In this document: positions 1 to 9,346 of the stretch, in pieces
How positions within the stretch are numbered: the stretch's first letter is position 1
Layout of the letters: each line of letters begins with the position of its first letter
Assembly: GCF_000003605.2 (NCBI RefSeq)
Contig: NW_003143299.1
Span: 57,180-73,218 of the forward strand
Direction of reading: 5' to 3'
Length of the DNA stretch: 16,039 bases
Source of the DNA: Saccoglossus kowalevskii
Taxonomy: Eukaryota; Hemichordata; Enteropneusta; Harrimaniidae
Translations under genes and position numbers: made by a program
The notes under the pieces: model-generated
Told to the model about the DNA's origin: nothing
Database searches by the model: none
The model's input: only the letters and a program-made list of their open reading frames with translations

Positions 1-811
1 CTGCTAACAGTTTCACCGAGGACTGACTAAATGTTAGTTTAGCAGCTGTTGGTCAATGTCATTGGTAATCCAACAATAAACACATAGTTTCTCATGTGTA
101 TCGGTTTACAGAAGATGGGCAGTTTTAATTACTTTATAGGGGAACCGCCCTTGAAACTTGTCATCATCTTGTGATATAGAATCACAGTTGTTACCTTAGT
201 ACTTGACAGTTCCCACGGCTAAAGTTGGGCCCAAGAGTGATAGAATGTAACTTAAACTAAAAGAGTGTATAATATTAAGTTTACTCAGTACATCAAAGGC
301 CTGTTTCACACATGCAATTGCTCTGATCTGTCAAGATTATATCCAATCGTATGTGCATTTGGCACAAAGATAGGCAATTAGTTGCATGCGCCCATTTGGT
401 ATAGCACGTTGTATAAATTTACATATTAATTTGCGTATTGTTTGACTACAATTATATTTGCGAAAATGTTTCATGTCACAAACTATATACACACTTGGTT
501 ATTAACTGTTCTATTTTTTCATTTAATTGAAACATGTTTATGAATAATCTTCTACAATATGAACGAATAAACATTAAAATTTGCTTTCATGGAAATCAAT
601 ATTTTAAATAATGTTTGGTATAAAGACGGTGATTTATACGTTCTAAAAATAATCGGCAATCATGAAATGTAGTATGTTTGTTTTGCATTGAGGACAGGTG
701 TTGACAGTAACTAGGTGCTTTAACACTCCATAGGCCTAGCTTAAAACCCCTTGAACTGGTGCATGTCACCAGGTATATAACAACCTGATATTCTGATCAT
801 CTTCATTGCAG
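1..811 (+). other. ALDH4A1: Intron upstream of the first visible ALDH4A1 exon
   Basis: No exon of ALDH4A1 or of any other gene was recognised here. The stretch is AT-rich and ends in the acceptor ttcattgcag at 802-811. It is read as part of the intron before the first visible ALDH4A1 exon. The catalytic-cysteine exon and the N-terminal mitochondrial targeting region must lie outside the window. Confidence 0.7.
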
Positions 812-1987
<1,176 letters not shown>

Positions 1988-2960
1988 TGTGAAATTATAC
2001 TCTCAGTACCTGAGTAAAAGGAGTTCTCAAATTGGTAAAGTTCACAAAATATGAAAGGTATTTCCTATACAATCTTGAACCCTCCCTCCCTCCCTGTACA
2101 CGAAAGTAAAATACTTTTGATAGACAGAAAATGTAAAAAATGTTATTAATGTTTTTCAACTTCTAAAATTAAACAAGTTACAAAACAAGTTAGTCCTCCC
2201 CCAAACGAAATACCTTTTGTTTTTTGTCGAACTTAGACAATTTGAGAATATCGCTAATTTTTGTCAGGTTGCTTTTAAGAACTGTGTTTGTGTTTGTGTT
2301 GTGCTGCTTGCTGAAATTTTGAAAATGCTGTAATCAGATTTATTCGGGAACGCCAGAGAAGGTTGTACAATGCATGTTCTATTAGATTAACCTATTTAAA
2401 CCAGCTTTTAGGAAACCTCAGACATTCAACCCCTACTAAATAGGGATGGAAAAATCATCACATGTTACATGATTTAGATGCAAATCAATATTTTGATTTT
2501 TTCATCCATTGCGCAATACTTTCGGGGAAGGAAAAGTGTCTGCATAAATAGACATTATTGTTGGAAAAATGGTGACACTTTTATTAAATGAGATTTTGTG
2601 ATATAAAAAGGGTTTTTCTATCCTTGAAAAAAAAAACTAGTGATATATCATAACTCATCATTTCCTAGAAGTTTAAACTATTTTTTAGCAAACATTGGTT
2701 CAGTGACGATATATGTAGATGTTCTTATCTTGGTTTTGTAAACATCATAAAATGAAACCATTTTGTCAAAGTTGGGGAAATCTGATCATTGTTTAATGGT
2801 AGCCAACACGCTTAACAATCCTAAACCGGCATGTATCAATTCAGTAAGTCACATTAATGTTTGGTGATCTTTACATTGTATTGTCATTTTATACAACTTG
2901 TGCAAGTTTTTATGAGTGAAAGTTAACCAGTGAATAAAATACAAGGCATATTACAATCTT
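1988..2960 (+). other. ALDH4A1: ALDH4A1 3' untranslated region
   Basis: This is non-coding sequence from the TAG stop to shortly past the AATAAA at 2933. It contains a CCCT simple-sequence tract around 2084-2096, a TGTTTGTG tract around 2285-2300 and several T- and A-rich runs. No further exon is seen. The 3' boundary is inferred from the polyadenylation signal, not observed. Confidence 0.6.
2933..2938 (+). promoter_or_regulatory. Probable ALDH4A1 polyadenylation signal AATAAA
   Basis: A canonical AATAAA is followed within about 30 bp by a T/GT-rich stretch (cttgtcctgttttactgttg). This is the arrangement expected for cleavage near 2955. The region is A/T-rich, so chance hexamers occur, but this one has the best downstream element after the stop codon. 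Confidence 0.55.
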
Positions 2961-4428
2961 GTCCTGTTTTACTGTTGCCTTACGTTAATATAGTACTTTT
3001 CTGTCTATAGACTCTCCACAAATACAATGTACCAGTAGTTGTTACCTGATCCAAGATGAAACAAGACTTCATATATAGAAAAGCCTCATGGCTTTATGCA
3101 ACTTAAAACCTACCGCTCCAAACCATCTATAAATGTGTTTTGGTAAAATTTCGTTCTTTTGAAGAAGTTTAACAATTCTGTTTCAAAAATATTTATGCTA
3201 TTAAAAGCCTGACACTGTTTACTTTGCTCGGATTTAGTGTACATGAATTTGTATACTAAAATGGTAATAGGTAGATTGATACAGATCTTTATAAAGATAT
3301 TTATCTTACTTCAAAAATTGGAGGCCAGATGGCGATGTATCTATAAAAATCCTAGGTCAGATCATGAGAATCAAGACTGGAGAGTACGAGACTCTGAAAT
3401 GGGACATTTCACAAAGTTCTGCAATGCATAACCAGGATTTAGCCTGTAAACAAGCCATTCAGATGCCCTTCCCAGTGTACTCTAGAATGGTGTGGTGAAT
3501 TGCTACATGAACATGCACAGAATTCTGTGTCATCACTGATTGGTCATCTCTGAGACTTGAGTACAATATCGTGGGAACTCTTGTGTGCAGACAGATGTAA
3601 GGCTCACCCACAGCTCTCCAGACAGATTCACTTGTCAATTATTCATAGATTTACATTGTTAGACTGGATCTCATCTTGGTGGCAAACCCTGTCAGGATTA
3701 TTCCCTCGAAAATTTTGTCAAATTTTATGACCACATTGTGTTCATTTCAATCTAATCTTTCCATAATATTAGCTTGGTATATTTCATGCCAGTCTTTGGT
3801 CAGATACAGAACTTTGATTTCACTTGCACGATATTTTAAGTTGATATTTTTCAAATTTGTTAACAGTTTTTGTAAACAGTACCTGTTTACTGGTTTCTTT
3901 GTTCTCAACAATGCTCATTTACTAGGAAAGTACTTTGTTCCAAACAGTACCTGTTTGTTTCGTCCAACCAGTACCAATTTTCTCTTTTTTCAGAACTAAG
4001 TTGTTCTTGCATGTCTCAAGTGAAGAGAAAAAACTCCCTTTGCTATTAAAAAAAAATGGGCCACAGTAGGAAAAAGTAAACAAGGTATCCTTGTAGTCGT
4101 CCTTTAAATATCAGTGTTTACAAAATGCTGACCCAAATTATGTCATACACAATGATAAACACAATCCAACTCGTACCTGTATAATAAAATTGAATACTAG
4201 ATTTGCTAGCTAACATCAGGATGAGTGTAAAATGTTTTTTGCAATATCAGCAATACATTTAATTTGAGAGTGAAAAAAACCATCCAGGGATATAAAATGT
4301 CTGCCAGTATTCTATGCTATGGTAACTTTATTATGAGTTTGAATGGCCTATAAGTTGAAAATAAAATGAAGTACCTGGGTAGGCATAAAAGAATTCAATA
4401 TGTTTAAAAAGACTGTGGCATACTCTCC
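2961..4428. other. Intergenic stretch without recognisable gene
   Basis: The ORFs at 3237-3431 and 3676-3999 show no family resemblance, no exon-like borders and the low-complexity composition of random AT-rich translation. A local near-repeat, ACAGTACCTGTTT, occurs at about 3876-3888 and 3943-3955. A 9-A run lies near 4050. Nothing else is supported. Confidence 0.5.
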
Positions 4429-4680
4429 CAGTACGTTGGCATTGTCCTGTCCAGAGTCTGTGACCCACTCCCCAGGGTACAGTGGCTTTGGCCTCCTATT
4501 GAATCTGTGGTGTGCTCACCCATGGTACAGTGGCTTTGATCTCCCCATTAAGTATGTTGCATACACCCCCAAGTACAGTGGTTTGGCCTTGATCCCAACT
4601 GAAAGTACAGTGGTATTTACCCCCCACCAAAAGCCCCACCATTGTGTCTGTGGTTACACCCAGTACAGTTTTGAGTCTAT
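4429..4680 (+). repeat. Degenerate 48-bp minisatellite (GTACAGTGGCTTTG units)
   Basis: Successive units contain GTACAGTGGCTTTG or close variants (about 4479, 4527, 4575 and a shortened one at 4605), with a weaker first copy near 4430 and a decayed last copy near 4661. The clearest units are 48 bp apart. Because 48 is divisible by 3, the repeat stays open in one frame (ATG at 4400, stop at 4682). It reads as a diverged 16-residue repeat with the core YSGF and a following V/W-x-x-x-P segment. No splice borders, signal peptide or known family were recognised. I treat it as a minisatellite with accidental coding potential, not as a gene. Confidence 0.7.
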
Positions 4681-4864
4681 GTAATTAGGGACCAAGTTCG
4701 TTGTTTTTGTTTGATTTTTTTATTCCACCATTCCTTTGTTGTCCTAGAACTTGAACACCATTTACCTTTTGAAATCTGAAACTTCTGAAGCACACTATAA
4801 GAACTGGTGCACCGAAATTTCAGAATTGTTACAAATTTACCAATTGTTTGGCAGCCATCCTGAA

Positions 4865-5943
4865 TTAAGGTAGCGGGACTATTATTTGCATACTTGTTTT
4901 CATCTTCCAGTTGTGACTAAATGACTACAAATAGACCCAGGAAAGTATATATTTTTAGAATTGCCAGGCTTTTCACAAGTGTATTTTGCATGCCTGTATC
5001 TGCATTCTACGACGCGTTACTCAATGAAAGGTGAAAAATTACTTTTTCTGGCTGGCGATGAGAAGTATTTTTTTCACTTTTCCTAGTTGTTCAATAGTCA
5101 GGTAATGTGAATGTGTTTTATTCAAGCAACGCGTTTTAAAAAATAGTGTGCTGAATTTCAATTACTGTTTTAGTCGCATTGCCCCCAACTCAAACCACAA
5201 CTCGTTGGTAAATAATCGATGAAATAGTTTGTCTGGATACATTCAAGTTCCTCTCACTGTCACCTTAAAGCTGTGAAAATTTGGTGTTAATCCGACGACA
5301 ATAAGTATACGTTATTTTTTGTTAAAGACCTTGTATTTTGAAAAACATAAACTCCTAGAAAACGTCCATGAAGTAACAGCAAAGATTTTCAAGCTTTTTT
5401 TATCGGCACAATCAATTTGTTTTCCCATCAAGGTCTGTTTTACCATGTGTAGGGACATCCAAATGTGTAAGGCTATTGGAAACCAAAAAAATAAAGGAAT
5501 GGGATAGCTATAATTGGATAAATTCGGCATATGAAAACACCAAAATCAATGATTTTTTTCAGTGGCTGTGTGACCTTGTGTCTGACACATTCATATGCAA
5601 ATGACTAATCTGTGAAACAAACAGGGGCGGAGACAAACCACTCAAATGTTTGGAAACACTCATTGTGTGTCAGATAGCTACTGATAACACATCCTAACAT
5701 TGCTTTGTCTTGAGTTTATCTTTGAAACTTATAGGCACACAGATTAAACTTGTGTTGTTGATTTTGGAAAACACTACTGAGGCTGCCTTGCTTCCCTTCA
5801 GAAAATCTACATTTTAACCAACTTACATGACATTCTATGTTATATTGACTTTATCATATGAAAGTTTATGGTGCATTTCATCAATTAATAAATAAATGTG
5901 AAAATCGTAATTTTCAACACAAATAATAGTCTCGCTACCTTAA
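4865..5943. mobile_element. Non-autonomous DNA transposon with 24-bp inverted ends and TTAA borders
   Basis: The left end 4865-4888 and the right end 5920-5943 are inverted copies with a single mismatch in 24. Each begins TTAAGGTAGCG, then G or A, then ACTATTATTTG. A TTAA at each edge is the target duplication used by piggyBac-type transposases, so that superfamily is a reasonable inference. However, the inner GGTAGC end does not match the usual CCC/CCT piggyBac terminus I would expect. The 1.07-kb interior has no transposase: the two overlapping ORFs near 5312-5530 are short and featureless. It is therefore a non-autonomous or deletion derivative. The near-perfect arms suggest fairly recent insertion. 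Confidence 0.75.
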
Positions 5944-6026
5944 AATGAAAGTTAAAATTGTTTTAAAATGAAAGAGGATTTCAAAATTTGGTGAGATTGG
6001 CATTTAAAAATCACTCTCCGTGTCTC

Positions 6027-6047
6027 TGACCTCTGACCTCTGACCTC
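6027..6047. repeat. Three tandem TGACCTC heptamers
   Basis: Three perfect 7-bp units, TGACCTC, sit side by side. Besides being a microsatellite, this forms overlapping direct repeats of the nuclear-receptor half-site AGGTCA spaced by 1 bp (DR1) on the minus strand. Function is not shown. Confidence 0.8.
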
Positions 6048-6329
6048 TGCTCTGTTAGCAATATACACGTCTATGTATGGTTGTGTTGCTCTGAACACTT
6101 CGGTCAGCGTCTTCAATTTGTTGGCTATCTTCCACGTTTCAATTAAGTCCAGGCCATTTTGTTGTCGTGTATGTTCTACTCTGCATTCAATTTTACAAGT
6201 ATTATTTTGTTGCAAAAGCCGACAGTAAACGTATTTTACTGTGGCATTTCTAATTGAGTTGTCTATTTACAAATAAATTGTTTGAAAAATTATGGAGATC
6301 GTTAAATAAAAAAAGTGATGTTTTATCAA

Positions 6330-6343
6330 GCGCCCCCTGTTGT
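6330..6343 (-). promoter_or_regulatory. CTCF-like motif
   Basis: The plus strand reads GCGCCCCCTGTTGT; the minus strand reads ACAACAGGGGGCGC. This matches the bilaterian CTCF core (CCAGCAGGGGGCGC) at 12 of 14 bases. It lies between the ALDH4A1 3' end and the GNAT gene in otherwise AT-rich DNA, where such a GC-rich core is unlikely by chance. Occupancy is inference. Confidence 0.4.
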
Positions 6344-6539
6344 CAATGGAAATACTATTTCCTACCACGCAGCCGCACATACCGTGACGAGATATGAGCT
6401 TAAGAATCATTATCTCACGATTAGCTGGTACAATCGGGTCACTCGAAAAGCACCTAACTTTTTTCAAACCATGGTCATTTCATGCATACCAAATATTAGG
6501 AAAGAAGCAAGCTTCAGCGTTGCATTTTAGCAGTCAAGG

Positions 6540-7420
6540 GTAAGTAGTGATACATCGCGGATCAGAATAGATCATTTTCCGTTCACTGCGAGAATCACGC
6601 GTTATGCTTGAAATCGAACTTAAAAACAGAACAAACAAAGGTCATAGCGTCGTAGTGGCGTCAAACATCGCGTGGGATTCGACAAACGCGAAAATATTTT
6701 GGTGGATATTTCCATGCTTAATAATGTGCTGTCCACATTTGATGATAGGCAATTTCGATTAAGTGAGAGTATCCTCTGTCGAAGATCGTCTGGTCGATGT
6801 GAGCTACGAAATAAAGAAATTCGAGTTCAAAATCAAATCGTTCGATTTTTGCGGCAAACGTTCGACGCGCGTCTTTCATGCAACTCGCGAGATCTCGCAG
6901 TTGAACGGAAAATCATCTATTGACGTTGCACGCTAATTATACTCAGGGCCCCTCCTTGACAGCCAGTGACTCATTTACATTCGAATATACTTTTCTGCGT
7001 TACCTGCCATAGAGGGCATTTTAAAGGGCGGTGTTCGCTGGTTTCCGGCGTCCCTTGCGAATGGCAAGTAGAACGCAGGTAACTAGTACCTAGAACTAGT
7101 ACTAGTAATCGCCATATTGTTCAACTAGGCCGGGATTCCAGCCGAAAGGCACGTGACTGAGTGACGTAATTTGAAAACATTCCAAGTTCCGTTCTTTGTA
7201 AACGTATCTGTAATACAGTACTACAATAGAGAATTTAAAATTTGCGTACGTAGCGGGAACGGAACGTGTTGTTCTAATTTCGTTTGCGTTACGTTCTCGT
7301 TCTCGGGTGTCAGAAAACGAATATACTGGTCAAGTTTTGTCCGACAATTGTGAATATTGTACGTGACACTTGTTTCGCTGATTACAGATTTCTGATTACC
7401 AGTATCTGTGATTAGCGAAA
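6540..7420 (+). promoter_or_regulatory. CpG-richer, promoter-like zone upstream of the GNAT gene
   Basis: CpG dinucleotides are much denser here than in the surrounding DNA, for example around 6660-6910 and 7030-7080. Sites seen include a GC box (GGGCGG, about 7026), a YY1-like GCCATATT (7111-7118), an E-box CACGTG (7150-7155) and a CRE/ATF-like TGACGTAA (7162-7169). The 9-bp arms GTTACCTGC (6999-7007) and GCAGGTAAC (7075-7083) form an inverted repeat. The zone may hold the promoter and first exon of the downstream acyltransferase, but no start exon with the required splice phase was found. ORFs at 6315-6530 and 6672-6923 show no family resemblance. Confidence 0.4.
7373..7420. repeat. Inverted repeat TTTCGCTGATTACAGAT / ATCTGTGATTAGCGAAA
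   Basis: Arms 7373-7389 and 7404-7420 match at 15 of 17 positions around a 14-bp loop that itself holds CTGATTACC. TGATTACAG recurs at about 7498 and CGATTACA at about 7558. The motif TTGTGAATATTGT also recurs, at 7348 and 7465. It may be a hairpin or a cluster of homeodomain-type TGATTA sites. No function is demonstrated. Confidence 0.6.
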
Positions 7421-7911
7421 CGAGCCATTTACTAATTAAAATATTGTTATTTTCGGCAAATATTTTGTGAATATTGTGCGTATAAAACCAATTTTCTCTG
7501 ATTACAGTTTATTTTTTATTATGTGTGTCATCCCGTTCAGTTTCGTTTCGTTTCTTCGATTACAATAAGCCTGTTTTCAGTAATTAACATATATGACAAG
7601 TTTGTTGTTTCTTGATAACTTATTCCATGAACATTGATTCACAGTTAAAATTATGATTATGTTTATGTGGATACATTTGAAAAGCTGTGAAGGTGTTGCC
7701 AAAAAGTGTTGCATCACCCTGTGAAATTTCATGATTACATCTGAATAAATTATACGATGGTATGTTGAAGAGGTCAGAATAAGAAATGTTATTAAGCCAG
7801 AATTCACTAAATATATACAGCTTGTTTGTTTTAAAAAGTCCTCACACCATTTAACAGCAAGTTGTACGTAATAGCTAAGCTAAGTTTTATTTTATTGGCC
7901 GCAATTTTTTT

Positions 7912-9015
7912 TAGCTCCGCTGTCGACTTTGTCGAGCGGAGCTTGTCATATGAGTGATTGTCCGTCGTCCGTGTCCATGTTTTAGATTTTCGACTTTCTC
8001 TTGAAAACAACAAGCCTGAATGCTTTGATACTTGGTGTATATGTGCCTTGGTCAGACCTCTCTTAGATTTGTTCATTTCATGATGATATCTTCAATTCTC
8101 TAATTTTTGTGAATATTTTTGTCATTTTTGGTAAAAAGTGATATTTTCGACTTCTTGTTAAAAACCGCAAGTCCAAATGCTTTGACATTACATATATAGG
8201 TAACTACATGTGGACCGTTCCCAGATTTATTAATTTTGTAATGATTTTTAATTCTCTAATTTTGGTGAAAAGTTTTTTCATTTTTGGTAAAAAGTGATAT
8301 TTTCGACTTCTTGTTAAAAACCGCAAGTCCAATTGCTTTGATATTACATGTGGATCTCTCTCAGATTTGTTCATTTCGTAATGATATCTTTAATTCTCTA
8401 ATTTTGGTGAATATTTTTGTCATTTTTGGTAAAAAGTGATATTTTCGACTTCTTGTTAAAAACTGCAAATCCAATTGCTTTGATATTACATGTATAGGTA
8501 CTACATGTGGACCGTTCCCAGATTTATTAATTTTGTAATGATTTCTTTAATTCTCTAATTTTGGTGAAAAGTTTTTTCATTTTTGGTAAAAAGTGATATT
8601 TTCGACTTCTTGTTAAAAACCGCAAGTCCAATTGCTTTGATATTACATGTGGATCTCTCTCAGATTTGTTCATTTCGTAATGATATCTTTAATTCTCTAA
8701 TTTTGGTGAATATTTTTGTAATTTTTGGTAAAAAGTGATATTTTAGACTTCTTGTTGAAAACCGCAAGTCCGATTGCTTTTATATTACATATATAGGTAC
8801 TACATGTGGACCTCTTTCAGATTTGTTAATATCGTGGTGATATCTTCAATTATCTAATTTTGATGATTATTTTTGTCATTTTTGGTGAAAAGTGATATTT
8901 TTGAATTCTTGTTGAAAACAGCAAGTCCCGTTGCTTTGATACTATTCATATTGTTCATTTTCTAATGATATCTTCAGTTCTTTAATTGAAATGTGCATTG
9001 CTAACAGCGGAGCTA
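7912..9015 (+). mobile_element. Palindrome-ended repetitive element, long copy (six internal units)
   Basis: The ends are a perfect 12-bp inverted repeat, TAGCTCCGCTGT (7912-7923) and ACAGCGGAGCTA (9004-9015). The left end doubles back at once: AGCTCCGCTGTCGAC is followed by GTCGAGCGGAGCT, forming a terminal hairpin at 7913-7943. A TCCGTCGTCCGT stretch then leads into a partial unit (7984-8096) and six tandem units starting at 8097, 8253, 8395, 8552, 8694 and 8851. Their lengths alternate 156, 142, 157, 142, 157 and about 138 bp. There is no coding capacity. The plan (terminal hairpin, TCCGTC-rich segment, CGACTT...CAAGTCC units, closing half-palindrome) recalls abundant short repeats of molluscs and other marine invertebrates. 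That likeness is from memory. A second copy lies at 13857. Confidence 0.8.
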
Positions 9016-9105
9016 TCTCAGGCGACAGGCTGCTTGTTTCTTGATGTTGTTATTTTAAATTTTCCATTTGTTTGTTGACTTATTTATCTTTTTATTTTGT
9101 AGTTA

Positions 9106-9143
9106 TTCTTGAAAAAGCCCTATTTCAGGGGCAAAACGTCGGA
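9106..9143 (+). repeat. Hammerhead-like GCCC-loop-GGGC-AAAACGTC relic
   Basis: The stretch CTTGAAAAAGCCCTATTTC followed by AGGGGCAAAACGTCGG has a GCCCT/AGGG(G)C stem followed by AAAACGTC. This resembles a decayed hammerhead-ribozyme arrangement (CUGANGA, stem II, GAAAC, GUC), a motif known in Penelope-like retroelements and related repeats. The first conserved box is degenerate (CTTGAAAAA) and the second reads CAAAAC, so activity is unlikely. It sits between the long palindrome-ended element and the GNAT exon. Confidence 0.35.
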
Positions 9144-9346
9144 ATTATTATTAATTAGAGCTACAAACAATCAGAAGTAGTTGTGTATTTTATTCATTCA
9201 TATATAATAACGAGAGATTGGAATTGATTTTATTTGTTACCATATCCAATTAAACGGACATTTAGTGTATTCTGGTTGGCCAAGAGACACTAGAAAAATT
9301 TTACTTGTATTAAGGTTTAACTCTGAAGTGACTATTTTAATTAAAG

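Noticed and set aside
3676-3999. 107-codon open frame as a small membrane protein gene
   Set aside because: It has a hydrophobic, AT-driven composition, no splice or promoter context and no recognisable family. It is best explained as chance.
5312-5530. Overlapping ORFs on both strands inside the TTAA-bounded element as a transposase remnant
   Set aside because: No DDD/DDE motif context, zinc finger or recognisable transposase block; both are too short.
7062-7079. ATG GCA AGT AGA ACG CAG followed by GTAACT as the GNAT first coding exon
   Set aside because: The donor is phase 0, but the acceptor at 9346 needs two bases from the previous exon. Joining them puts exon 2 out of frame.
8097-8990. 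CRISPR-like or tandem-gene array
   Set aside because: Units are 140-157 bp with no short constant repeat plus unique spacers, and no unit has coding capacity. It is a satellite-like array in an animal element.
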